In this document: one piece after another, positions 51,830 to 63,035 of the stretch
Layout: each line of letters starts with the position of its first letter
Numbering within the stretch: the first letter of the stretch is position 1
Assembly: GCF_037176765.1 (NCBI RefSeq)
Contig: NC_090034.1
Coordinates: 96,076,500-96,140,499, forward strand
Direction of reading: 5' to 3'
Length of the DNA stretch: 64,000 nt
Source: Anolis sagrei
Lineage: Eukaryota; Chordata; Lepidosauria; Squamata; Anolidae
The notes under the pieces: model-generated
What the model saw: the letters and a program-made list of their open reading frames with translations, nothing else
Databases searched by the model: none
What the model was told of the DNA's origin: nothing
Made by a program: the position numbers and the translations under genes

Positions 51830-52366
51830 TAAATTGTATTGAGTTCTAAAATGGAGTCTCAGTCTGAATAGTCCCAGATCTAGTCACATGGTCTGCAGTC
51901 CCTCCCACAACCTTCAACAACATTAAGGGAAAACTGCATATCAATATATACATACAATACAGTAAGCAATCACAATTATATACATAACAAATAACTGCGA
52001 GGTGGTATGAAAAGAGATAGTTACTCTGAGCATTAAAAGACACAAAGTAGTTCAGTACCAGCTTTGAGACTAAAAGGATGGAGAAATTTGTAACCTGGGC
52101 TTTCATAGACTCAATCCACAGAAAAAAATATATTGTGTGCTTTCAAGTTGTTTCCAATGTATGGTGCCTCTAAGGTGAATGCTGCACAGCAAGAATTGTT
52201 TAGAGGGGGTTTGCCCTTGACTTCCTATGAAGATGAGAGAGTGTGTGACTTGTCCAAAGTCATCCAGTGGGTTTCTGTGGCTGAGTGGGGATTCAAACTA
52301 CTGTGGTTTTTCCTTGGTTGGCAACATTAGTTCAGAAACGGTTGCCATTGCCCTCCCTATAAGGTT
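51830..52366. other. No gene recognised
   Basis: A/T-rich sequence that continues the region left of the split SINE at 50,468. Nothing recognisable. Confidence 0.4.
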
Positions 52367-53110
52367 TTATTTATTTATTTATCATATCAGGGATGAACGA
52401 AGAATACAGCTGTGATGTATTTACAAACACAAAGTGTAAGAACTTGGCATTCTATTAAATGTCCTTTGACCAGGGGCTGGCTACTTGGGAGTGCCTCTGG
52501 TGTAGCTATAAGGAGGTTCTCCAATGTGCATATGGCAGGGCTCAGGCTGAATTGTAATGGGTGGTCTGTGGTTTGCTCTTCTCCACACTCGCATGTCGTG
52601 GACTCCACTTTGTAGCCCCATTTCTTAAGGTTGGCTCTGCATCTCATGGTGCCAGAGCCCAGTCTGTTCAGCACCTTCCAAGTTGCCCAGCCTTCTGTGT
52701 GCCCAGGAGGGAGTCTCTCATTTGGTTTTTTTTTTTGTTTTTGTTGTGTCAGAAGCAACTTGAGAAACTGCAAGTCACTTCTGGTGTGAGAATTGACCGT
52801 CTGCAAGGATGTTGCCCAGGGGACACCCAGATGTTTTGATGTTTTTACCATCCTTGTGGGAGGCTTCTCTCATGTCCCTGCACGAGGAGCTGGAACTGCT
52901 AGAGGGAGCTCATCCACACTCTCCCCAGATTCGAGCTTGTGACCTGTCAGTCTTCAGTCCTGCCGGCACAGGGGCTTAACCCACTGCACCACCGGGGGCT
53001 CCTTTTTCTCCTTTGGTATCAGCCATGGGTTGAGCTTCTGGGTTTTAGCCTGCCACTTTTGGACTCTCACTTGCTGAGGTGTTCCTGCAAGTATCTCTGC
53101 AGATCTTAGA
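52367..53110 (-). mobile_element. LINE 3' end with nested Sauria SINE
   Basis: The minus strand reads CRANLKKWGYKVESTTCECG, the same LINE as at 46,450. A Sauria SINE (about 52,733-53,003, minus) is inserted at a CTC.TTTGGT site present on both sides. Confidence 0.85.
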
Positions 53111-54395
53111 AAATGCCTGGATATGTTGCAATCCTGCGGGGAGACTTCTCTCATGTCCCCCTCCTCTAAGGTTGAGAAAGTGTGACTTGCCTAAGGTCAG
53201 CCAGATGGTTTGCAGGGCTAAGCGGGGATTCAAACTCTGGCCCTATAGGCTGCTAGTTCTACATGTAAACCACTCCGACTCTCTCCCCACCTACCCCCAA
53301 ACCACACATTCTATAATAGTACAAGTTTCCACTGAGAACTAGATGTGATTTTTCTTCTCTATGAACTTAATCCAGACTCTGAGGAGGGGCTGGATGGAGG
53401 GCAGGCTCTGACGTGTCCAGTGCAGACTTGTGCCATAGTCCAAAAGGGACCCAGTTTGGGGAATTGTGGGCCATTCCAGGAACATCTTGTGCTCCAATGT
53501 ACTCTGTTTCCTTCCTCTCCATGTCCCCTCCTTTTAGCCCCCAGTCTCCCCCGTTAATGTCCTTCTGTCAATAGACCGTGGACTGTCGGACCCATCCGGC
53601 CTGGCCAGGACTGGCTTTTGGGGGCTGGAAATCCTCCTTGCTCTGCTGTTCCAGCAGAAGAGGACCCTGGCCATGTCTGGCGGCCCCTTGGCGGAATTAT
53701 CTGTTCCCTCTCGACTCCCTGGCCTGCCCATGGGGCCAGTCACCCTGCTGGGGAAGCTTATCTCAGGCCTCTTCCCTCCTGAGCTTTGTTGCTCAGATAG
53801 CTTATTTACACCCTTTGAAGAAAGATAGGTCCGCTCCAAAGCATGCACGTGAACACAGGTATGTGCTGTGGCTGCTACTGAGTGCAGTATTGTGAAGGTC
53901 CGCATCCTTTCCAGCCTTGAAGAGTATCCATAAAAGCTCCTTAGCAGGACACCTTTGGTCAAGTATCTCTTAACTCAAATCTGCTTTATTGAAAATGACA
54001 TATAATGAGTCCTTGATACCACAATCTGTGGATGCTCATGCCTTATACACAATGGCATAGTAGCTAAAGTGGACAATGGTCACTGAGGCTCGCTGGACTG
54101 TTGCTTCATTGTAAAGCAGGCCTAGCAAGAGAAAGTGGCTTGCCAGGAGGCAATGTGGGCCCAAAGATCTGGTTGGTCTGCACTCTAGTCCTGCAGAACC
54201 TGTTTCCATATTTCGTGTGGCCTGATGGCCTTCCCTCAAACCAAGACTTCCCCATATGCAAAACCTAAAGACTTCCCCTTTCTGAGGCCGTAACTCTTGT
54301 CTGCTGTTCAAAGAAATGCTCTTTGGTGATTATAGCTATGAATATACCTCCAGCACACCATTAGAGCTATGTGATACCACCTGTAAATATCCAGT
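53111..54395. other. No gene recognised
   Basis: Short open frames on both strands (for example 53,534-53,962 minus) have no recognisable homologue or splice pattern. Repeat content is not obvious. Confidence 0.4.
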
Positions 54396-55640
54396 AAACA
54401 GTCTTGGACAGCAGTGGCTCCCAAAGTGACCCATTTAAGGTGGAATCAGGTGTCAAACAGGGATGTGTTATTGCCCCAACCTTATTTTCCATCTTCATCG
54501 CTATGATACTTCATCTTGTTGACAGGAAGCTTCCCGCCGGAGTGGAAATCATCTATTGGACAGATGGCAAGCTATTCAACCTCAGCACACTGAAAGCCAA
54601 AACCAAGGTTACAACAACATCTGTTATAGAACTCCAATATGCTGATGACAACGTCATCTGTGGACATTCAGAAGAGGACCTACAAACCACTCTAAAGACT
54701 TTCACAGAAGCATATGAGAAGCTCAGCCTGTCATTGAACATCAAGAAAACCAAAGTGCTCTTCCAGCAGTCACCGGCTAATCCCTCTCCAATGCCAGAGA
54801 TACAGCTTAATGGTGTAACATTAGAAAATGTTGACCATTTCCGCTCCCTTGGCAGCCACCTCTCCACCAAAGTCAACATTGACACCGAAATTCAACACCG
54901 CCTGAGCTCTGTGAGTGCAGCATTTTTCTGAATGAAGCAGAGAGTGTTTGAGGACCGGGACATCCGTAGGGATACCAAGGTGCTTGTTTATAAAGCTAGT
55001 GTCCTCCCAACCCTGCTATATGCCTGTGAGACGTGGACAGTCTACAGACATCACATGCAACTCCTGGAACAATTCCATCAGCGCTGCCTCTGAAAAATCC
55101 TGCAAATCTCCTGGGAAGACAAGCAGACAAATGTCAGCGTGCTGGAAGAAGCAAAGACCACCAGCATTGAAGCGATGGTCCTCTGCCATCAACTCCACTG
55201 GACTGGCCATGTTGTCCGGATACCTGACCACTGTCTCCCAAAGCAGTTGCTCTACTCCGAAGTCAAGAACAGAAAACGTAAGTTTGGAGGACAGGAAAAG
55301 AGATTTAAAGATGGGCTCAAAGCCAACCTTAAAAACTGTGGCATAGACACTGGGAACTAGGAAGTCTTGGCCCTTGAGCGCTCCAGTTGGCGGCCAGCTG
55401 TGACCAGCAGTGCTGCAGAATTTGAAGAGGCACGAATGGAGGGCGAAAGAGAGAAACTGCCAAGAGGAAAGTGCGTCAAGGCAACCCTGACCGGGACCAC
55501 CTCCCACCTGGAAACCGATGCCCTCACTGCGGGAGAAGATTCAGATCAAGAATAGGGCTCCACAGCCACCTACGGATCCACTCCCAGGTTACCACTCTTG
55601 GAGGACCATCATCCTCGGACTACAAGGGATCACCTAAGAA
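54396..55640 (+). mobile_element. Non-LTR retrotransposon ORF2 fragment
   Basis: It shows reverse-transcriptase motifs GVKQGCVIAPTLFSIFIAMI and ELQYADDNV. Downstream are the thumb region and a C-terminal C2H2-like finger ([20 protein letters not shown]) in a shifted frame. The clade is uncertain; it is not CR1, L2 or BovB. 5' truncated. Confidence 0.85.
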
Positions 55641-55779
55641 AAAAAGAAGAAATATCCTAACTCCATCCTGTGGAATCCTAGTGTGTGTAGTTCCATTATG
55701 AACATAGACTTCTCTGCTAGCTCAGTTTAGTCCACTTCTATAAAGTCTCTGCAACTCTCCCAACCACAAAGAAGTCAGT

Positions 55780-56440
55780 TTTTCAGGCTGTATGATCATA
55801 TTCCAGTAGCATTCTCTCCTGGCATTTCACCATCTGTTGGACAATTTTGTGTGTGCATCAGGAACGACTTGAGAAACTGCAAGTTGCTTCTGGTGTGAGA
55901 GCATTGTCTGTCTGCAAGGACATGGCCCAAGGGGCGCCCTGATGGTTTACCATCCTGTGGGAGGCTTCTCTCATGTCCCTGCATGAGAAGCTGGAGCTGA
56001 CAGATGGGAGCCCACCCCGCTCCCTGGATTCAAACCGCCAGCCTTTCAGTCAGCAGTCCTGCTGGCATGTTGAACAATGAAGCAAGTGGGGTATATATAT
56101 ATCTGTGGAATGTCCAGAGTTGGAGCAAGAACCCATGTCTGTTTAAAGCAAGTGTGAATGTTGCAATTAGAAAGTTTGAATAGTATTCAGTAGCCATGAA
56201 GTTGCAAAGTCATTTAGTAGTGGTGGCCTGACCCCTGTTGCCTGGAGGCATCCTCTGTTTTCAGAGGTGTTAACTGGCCCTTGATTGCTTGTTGTGTGGA
56301 GATCTCCTGTTTCTGAGTGGTGTTCACTATTTACTGTACATGCTTTTCTCCTTTCTGTTGAAATTGTTCATATGCTTGTGGATTTCAATGGGTTCTCTCT
56401 GTAGTCTGGCATGATGGCTAACAGGATGGTCTTTACAAGG
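55780..56440 (-). mobile_element. Penelope-like tail with nested Sauria SINE
   Basis: The tail blocks (GCATTCTCTCCTGGCATTTC; TATCTGTGGAATGTCCAGAG; CTTTCTGTTGAAATTGTTCA) are split by a minus-strand Sauria SINE (about 55,850-56,065) bordered by TGTTG.ACAAT on both sides. Confidence 0.8.
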
Positions 56441-56790
56441 CATGAGCCAACTTGTGCCCTCTGGTTGTTTTGGATTTCAACTCCCACAATTCCTAACAGC
56501 CTCAGACGCCTTCGTTTTCCTGAGAGGGGAATAGAAGGGTCCTGAGGCTGTTAGGAATTGTGGGAGTTGATGTCCAAAACACCCGTACCCTCATCACACT
56601 AGAGAATGAATCCACTTAAAATCCAGTTTCTGCCTCCTGCAGAATTCTGGGGTTTGTAGTTTAGGGAGGAGACTTTAACAGCCTCACTAAACTACAAACC
56701 CCAGAATTCTGCAGGAGGCAGAAACCAGATTTAAAGTGAATTCATTCTCTAGTGTGATGAAGTAGTTGGAGAGCCCAAGTTTGCCCCATC
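56437..56790. mobile_element. Palindromic hAT MITE split by a second palindromic MITE
   Basis: Outer arms (GGCATGAGCCAACTTG...) are of the 10,027 family. The inner element (about 56,588-56,768) is a fold-back with ends ATCACACTAGAGAATGAATC and its complement, and long arms containing TGCAGAATTCTGGGGTTTGT. A one-armed relative lies at about 56,888-56,970. Confidence 0.8.
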
Positions 56791-57722
56791 CCTGGCTGAG
56801 TGCCACGGCAGGGCTTTCCTGGGTTGTAATAGGGATGCCCTGCGGAGCCGCAGATTCCGCTGCCCGGAAGTAGAAGTGAGCTGCTACTTCATCACACTCG
56901 AGAATGAATCCACTTTAAATCTGGTTGCTCCCTCCTGCAGAATTCTGGGGTTTGTAGTTTAGGGAGGAGCCTTTATCATAGAATCATAGAGTTGGAAGAG
57001 ACCTCATGGGCCATCCAGTCCAACCCCCTGCCAAGAAGCAGGAATATTGCATTCAAATCACCCCTGACAGATGGCCATCCAGCCTCTGCTTAAAAGCCTC
57101 CAAAGAAGGAGCCTCCACCACACTCTGGGGCAGAGAGTTCCACTGCTGAACAGCTCTCACAGTCAGGAAGTTCTTCCTCGTGTTCAGATGGAATCTCCTC
57201 TCTTGTAGTTTGAAGCCATTGTTCCGCGTCCTAGTCTCCAAGGAAGCAGAAAACAAGCTTGCTCCCTCCTCCCTGTGGCTTCCTCTCACATATTTATACA
57301 TGGCTATCATATCTCCTCTCAGCCTTCTCTTCTTCAGGCTAAACATGCCCAGTTCCCTAAGCCGCTCCTCATAGGGCTTGTTCTCCAGACCCTTGATCAT
57401 TTTAGTCGCCCTCCTCTGGACACATTCCAGCTTGTCAATATCTCTCTTGAATTGTGGTGCCCAGAATTGGACACAATATTCCAGATGTGGTCTAACCAAA
57501 GCAGAATAGAGGGGTAGCATTACTTCCTTAGATCTAGACACTATGCTCCTATTGATGCAGGCCAAAATCCCATTGGCTTTTTTTGCCGCCACATGACATT
57601 GTTGGCTCATGTTTAACTTGTTGTCCACGAGGACTCCAAGATCTTTTTCACACGTACTGCTCTCGAGCCAGGCATTGTCCCCCATTCTGTATCTTTGCAT
57701 TTCGTTCTTCCTGCCAAAGTGG

Positions 57723-58287
57723 TTTGTTGTTCATTCGTTCAGTCGTCTCCGGCTCTTCGTGACCTCATGGACCAGCCCACGCCAGAGCTCCCTGTTGGCC
57801 GTCACCACCCCCAGCTCCTTCAAGGTCAGTCCAGTCACTTCAAGGATGCCATCCATCCATTTTGCCCTTGGTCGGCCCCTCTTCCTTTTGCCTTCCACTT
57901 TCCCCAGCATAATTGTCTTCTCTAGGCTTTCCTGTCTCCTCATGATGTGGCCAAAGTACTTCAACTTTGTCTCTAGTATCCTTCCCTCCAATGAGCAGTC
58001 GGGCTTTATTTCCTGAAGTATGGACTGGTTGGATCTTCTCGCAGTCCAAGGCACTCTCAGCACTTTCCTCCAGCACCACAGTTCAAAAGCATCAATCTTC
58101 CTTCGCTCAGCCTTCCCTAAGGTCCAGCTCTCACATCCGTAGGTGACTACAGGGAATACCATGGCTTTGACTAGGCGGATCTTTGTTGCCAGTGTGATGT
58201 CTCTACTCTTTACTATTTTATCGAGATTTGACATTGCTCTCCTCCCAAGAGGTAAGCGTCTTCTGATTTCCTGGCCACAGTCTGCAT
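57723..58287 (-). mobile_element. BovB/RTE LINE C-terminal region, 5' truncated
   Basis: The minus-strand peptide (IRLVKAMVFPVVTYGCESWT; FELWCWRKVLRVPWTARRSN; KRKRGRPRAKWMDGI) is the RTE/BovB C-terminus, open throughout. It is flanked by CCAAAGTGG (57,714) and CCAAAATGG (58,288) inside the CR1. The open frame suggests recent insertion. Confidence 0.93.
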
Positions 58288-58399
58288 CCAAAATGGAGTA
58301 TCTTTCATTTGTCACTGTTGAACTTCATTTTGTTAGTTTTGGCCAATCATCTCTCTAATCTGTAAAGATCGTTTTGAATCCTGCTCCTGTCCTCTGGAG

Positions 58400-59256
58400 C
58401 AGGGGTCCCCAAAATATGGCCCGCGGGCCGTATGCGGCCCGCCGAGGGCATTTCTCCGGCCCGCGCTGGAACTCTCTGCTCCAGCCCTTATGCCCGTGTG
58501 GGAGGGAGAAGCCTTTTGTAGTTTACCTGCCTCCTTGGAGACCAGAGCGGCCGGAGCAGAGGGTTCTTGCGAAGGCCGGAGCAGCGCCGGGTGGGCGTGG
58601 CCAGCGGCGCCGGGTGGGCGTGGCCAGGGAACACTGGCGTTCTCTGGCCACGCCCTCCCGGTGCCGCTCCGACCATCGCTGGAACCCTCTGCTCCGGCCA
58701 CTCTGGTCTCCAACTACAACTCCAAAACCAAAGGACACTGCCCACCAAATCCTTCCAGTATTTTCCATTGGTCATGGCAGAACTGTGTGCCAAGTTTGGT
58801 TCAATTCCACCGTTGATGGGGTTCAGAATGCTCTTTGATTGTAGGTGAACTATAAATCCCAGCAACTACAACTCTCAAACATAAAGATTCTATTTCCCCC
58901 ATACTCCACATGTGTTCACATTTGGGCATATGGAATATCAGTGCCAAGTTTGGTCCAGATCTAACATTGAGTCCACAGTGGTTGATGGAGGCAGGTGAAC
59001 TACAACTCCAAAACCAAAGGACACTGCCCACCAAACCCTTCCAGTATTTTCTGTTGGCCATGGGAGAACTGTGTGCCAAGTTTGGTTCAATTCCATCGTT
59101 GGTGGGGTTCAGAATGTTCTTTGATTGTAGGTGAACTATAAATCCCAGCAACTACAACTCCCAAATGACATGTTTTTTTTCAAATTATAATCCGCCCCCC
59201 CAACAGTTTGCGGGACTGTGACCCGGCCCTCTGTTCAAAACGTTTGGGGACCCCTG
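58400..59256. mobile_element. hAT (CAGGGGTCC type) with GC-rich repeat and shared modules
   Basis: The ends are CAGGGGTCCCCAAAAT and GTTTGGGGACCCCTG. The perfect duplication CTCTGGAG lies at 58,392-58,399 and 59,257-59,264. The interior has GCGCCGGGTGGGCGTGGCCA tandem units and then, from about 58,690, modules shared with the Helitrons and SPIN-like elements. Confidence 0.93.
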
Positions 59257-59399
59257 CTCTGGAGTATTGGCTATCCCACCCAATTTGGAACCCAACCCAA
59301 AGGCCATCTAGTCCAACCCATCCGAGAGATGGCCATATAGCCACCCTGCTTCAGACCCTCGGGAGAAGGACTCCAAGGCAAGAGGATTCCCCAATGGGA

Positions 59400-59544
59400 A
59401 GTTTGTAGGCGGGGCCTCTTTGGGTCCGCCAGGTGCCTGGGGAGGCCGGAGGAGAGTCCTGGCTCCGCCCGACGGGAGGGGCTTGGCGGCTGCCTAAGAG
59501 GGACGGACGGGAGGGCGGGCTGGTCGGCTCTGCTGGTCGGGGCG
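59400..59544 (+). promoter_or_regulatory. KCNK6: KCNK6 GC-rich 5' flank
   Basis: CpG-rich sequence immediately before the start codon (GGAGGGGCTTGGCGG, GGACGGACGGGAGGGCGG). It contains GC-box-like GGGCGG runs and no TATA box. Promoter or 5' UTR role is inferred from position. Confidence 0.6.
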
Positions 59545-59857
59545 ATGCGGGGCTGCGCGGTGCTGGCCTGCCTGGGCCTGGGCTACGCGGGCTACCTGCT
59601 CCTGGGCGCGCTGGTCATCTCGGCCGTCGAGCGTCCCGTGGAGAGCCGCCTGCGGGCCGAGCTGCGGGCGCAGAAGGCCGCCTTCCTGGCGCAGAGCCCC
59701 TGCCTGGGCGAGGAGGCCCTCGAGCGCTTCCTGGCCGCCCTCCTCGCCGCCAACCGGCACGGCGTCACTCTGCCCCGAAACGGCTCCAACGCCGCCGCCT
59801 CCAACTGGGACTTCGCCTCCGCCTTCTTCTTCTCCAGCACTTTGATCACCACCGTCG
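59545..59857 (+). CDS. KCNK6: KCNK6 (TWIK-2) exon 1
   Basis: KCNK6 is a two-pore-domain potassium channel forming dimers that carry background K+ current. This exon encodes the start MRGCAVLACLGLGYAGYLLL, the first membrane segment, the extracellular cap with SPCLGEE (the Cys of the TWIK inter-subunit disulphide), a glycosylation sequon NGSN and the first pore helix with filter start (DFASAFFFSSTLITTVG). It ends at ACCGTCG|GTGAGT within the filter, as I recall for the human gene. The next exon, expected to begin with the YG of the filter, is beyond the window. Only this first exon (about 104 codons of an expected 310 or so) is present. Confidence 0.95.
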
Positions 59858-60003
59858 GTGAGTCCCCGGGAACTCCTCGCCACTGTCTTCAGCATTCTCC
59901 GTCTGCCGCCGCAGGAAACCCGACGCCTTTCCGGCTGGGCTGGTTTGGCATCCTCTCTATTACCCACCCACCTCTCCCTCCCAGAGGATCAATCTCTTAG
60001 TTC

Positions 60004-60890
60004 AATGTTTCTCAACTTTGGGGTCGGACTGCTGGGAGGGGGGGTGTCGCAAGGGGTGGGGTCTGAAGGGCTACCAAAGACCATCAGAAAACACAGCATT
60101 TTTTCATCGTCATAAGGGTTCTGTGTGCCGAGTTTGGTTCACTTCCATTGTTTTTGGGTTCAGAATTCTCTTTGATTGTAAGTGAACTATAAATCCCAGC
60201 AACTACAACTCCCAAATGTCTCAGTCTATTTTCCCCAAACTCCACCAGTATCCACACTTCGGCATATTGAGGACTCGTGCCAAGTTTGATACACTTCCAT
60301 CACTGGTGGGGTTCAGAATGCTCTTTGATTGTAGGTGAACTATAAATCCCAGCAACTACAACTCCCAAATGTCTCGGTCTATTTCCCCCAAACTCCACCA
60401 GTATCCACATTTGGGCATATTGAGGACTCATGCCAAGTTTGGTTCACTTCCATCATTGATGGAGTTCAGAATGCTCTTTGATTGTAGATGAACTATAAAT
60501 CCCAGCAACTACAACTCCCAAATGTCTTGGTCTATTTTCCCCAAACCTCACCAGTATCCACATTTGGGCATATTGAGTATCTGTGCCAGGTTTGGTCCAG
60601 ATCCATCATTATTTGAGCCCACAGTGTTCTCTGGATGTAGGTGAACTACAACTCCCAAATTCAAGGTCAATGCCCACCAAACCCTTCCAGTAATTTCCAT
60701 TGGTCATGGGAATTCTGTGTGCCAAGTTTGGTTCAATTTCATCATCGATGGAGTTCAGAATGCTCTTTGATTGTAGGTGAACTATAAATCCCAGCAACTA
60801 CAACTCCCAAATGACAAAATCAATCCCCTCCCCACAAGTATTCAGATTGGGTATTTATGCCAAATTTAGCCCAGTGAATGAAAGCTCCCC
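60004..60890 (+). mobile_element. SPIN-like hAT with five modules, right end lost
   Basis: The left end is diverged (AATGTTTCTCAACTTTGGGG). The shared module repeats, with GATTGTA at 60,174, 60,327, 60,480 and 60,769; the first two steps are 153 bp. It stops near CCAGTGAATGAAAGC, where the SPIN-like right part should begin. Confidence 0.82.
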
Positions 60891-60899
60891 CCTCCAAAT

Positions 60900-62480
60900 G
60901 TCATCCAGTCCAACCCTTCTGCCAGGCAAGAAGAACACAATCAAAGCCCTCTTGACAGATGGCCATACAAACTGCCTTAAAACCCTAAGAGAAAGAGACT
61001 ATTATATTCCACTAGAATTGGGACCCCCCACATACGCACATAGGATATCCAGACCATACCCAGTCTGCCAGGCAGTAAGACACAATCAAAGCCCTCCCGA
61101 TAGATGGTCATGAGGCTTCTACATGAAAACCCCAAGAGGAAGAGACTTCTAGAGTATTATATTGCATTAGAACTGGGACTCCGCCACATACACACATAGG
61201 ATATCCAGTCCAAACCCAGTCTGCCAGGTGGGAAGACACAATCAAAGCCCACTCAACAAATGGCCGTCAGACTTCTGTGTGAAAATCTCAAGAGGAAGAG
61301 ACTTCTAGACTGTTATATTCCACTAGACTTGGAAGGAACCCCCTCCCTCCATATAAGACACCCAGTCTAACCCTTCTGCCAAGCAGGAAGACACAATCAA
61401 AGCCATCCCAATAGATGTCCATCAGGCTTCTACATGAAAACCCCAAGAGGAAGAGACTTCTAGACTATTACATTCCACTAGGTACTCTTCACAAACACAC
61501 AAAGGATATAAGATCCAAACCCAGGCTGCCAGGTGGGAAGACACAATCAAAGCCCTCCTGACAGATGGCCATCAGGCTTCTGCATGAAAACCCCAAGAGG
61601 AAGAGACTTCTGCACTATTATATTCCACTAGATTTGGAAGGGACTCCCCACATACACGCATAGGATATCTGGGCCAAACCTATTCTGCCAGTTAGGAAGA
61701 CAAAATCAAAGCCCTCTCTGCGGATGGCCTCCCCAAGAGGAAGAGACTTCTACACTACTATATTCCACTAGAGTTGGGACTCCTCACATAGAAACATAGG
61801 ATATCTGGTCCAAACCCAGTCTTCCAGTTAGGAAGACACAATCAAAGCCCTCCCAACAGATGGCCATCATGTTTCTGATGAAAATTCCAAGAGAAAGAGA
61901 TTTCATGATACTCCTAAGTTATTATATTTCATTAGAAGGGACCCCCCCCCCCAACACACACATACATAGGACATCAAGTTCAACCCCCTTCTCCTGGGCA
62001 GGAAGACACAATCGAAAGTGTTCCCGACAGGTGACCATCCAGACTGCCTTAAAACCCTAAGATAAAGAGACTTCTAGACTATTATATTCTACTAGAGTTA
62101 GAAGGGACCCCCACCCCCCCAAGACCACCTGTTCCAAATGCAGCCTTCAGGGAAGACACAATCAAAGCCCTCCCGACAGATGGCCATCAGGCTTCTGCAT
62201 GAAAACCCAAAGAGAACGAGACTTCACAACACTCCTAAACTATTATACTCCACTAGAGTTTGAAGCCCACCCCCTCCCCAAAGGCCATCCAGTTTTTCCT
62301 GCTATGCTGGTTTGCATCCTGTCTATTACGGCACCCCCCCCCCCCCCCGCCTCTCTTAGTTGATCCTAGAATTATAAAAGTTGGAAGAGTCCCTGAAGGT
62401 TATCCAGTCCAACCCCCCTTCTGCCAGGCACGAAGACACAATCAAAGCCTTCTCGACAGATGGCCATCAGGCTTCTGCCT
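60900..62480. repeat. CR1-tail-derived tandem repeat, about 10 units
   Basis: AATCAAAGCC (or close) recurs near 60,939, 61,084, 61,240, 61,394, 61,544, 61,704, 61,840, 62,009, 62,160 and 62,437, mostly 135-170 bp apart. Units contain GACAGATGGCCATCAGGCTT-like and GAGGAAGAGACTTCTAGACT-like blocks. The sequence resembles the CR1 3' tail. It lies in KCNK6 intron 1. Confidence 0.85.
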
Positions 62481-62889
62481 AAAAACTCCACATTCTCCGA
62501 GACAGCTCTTACTGTCAGGAAGTTATTCATGTTTAGGTGGAATCTTTTCTTCTTCTTCCTGCAATTTGAAGCCTGGTCTGCAGAATAGCAGGAAATGTGA
62601 CATCCTTTCAGATCTTGAGACATGGATATCAGTTCCCTTCACAACTTTTTCTTCCCAAAGTGAAGCATACCCAGCTTCCCAAGCCACTTCTTAGACCTTT
62701 GATCATTTTGGTTGCCCTTCTCCTGACCTAATCCTGGTTTGTTCATCCTGAACTGTTTTCTCACTCTCGTTGGGGCTGTCCTTACTTGTCTTGAACCCTG
62801 TCTCAACTGAGTGTCCCTGAGCATACATAGAGAGCCGGCTGTTTCTTGCCTCTTTCTCCCTGGACCATTGGGAGGGTGTTGACACCATA

Positions 62890-63035
62890 ATTTATTTATT
62901 TACTTACTATATTTATATACCATCCCTCTCAGCCCAGAGGCGACTCAGAGCAATTCACAAATTGGCAATAATTTGATGCCTCAACAGTTCTAACAAGTTA
63001 AAAACAATCAAGGAATTCTGTTAAAAGCAATAGCA
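62890..63035 (-). mobile_element. L2-type 3' end
   Basis: Reversed TTTATTTATTTACTTACTAT tail and CCCTCTCAGCCCAGAGGCGA block. It is interrupted by the Helitron that starts at 63,036. Confidence 0.65.

Larger units (their letters stand above)
56975..59291 (-). mobile_element. CR1 LINE carrying nested BovB and hAT insertions
   Basis: CR1 minus-strand sequence occurs at 56,975-57,722, 58,288-58,399 and 59,257-59,291. Its order matches an uninterrupted CR1 read at 27,125-27,430. The encoded peptide CEKDLGVLVDNKLNMSQQCH through [20 protein letters not shown] is open for over 200 codons in the first block. Confidence 0.95.

Noticed and set aside
57053-57700. Long minus-strand frame of over 200 codons as a possible host gene
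   Set aside because: The peptide is the CR1 ORF2 C-terminus, with truncated 5' side and nested insertions; several homologous fragments occur in the window.
57731-58315. 194-codon minus-strand frame as a possible host endonuclease-like gene
   Set aside because: It matches the BovB/RTE C-terminus and its last codons run into the flanking CR1.
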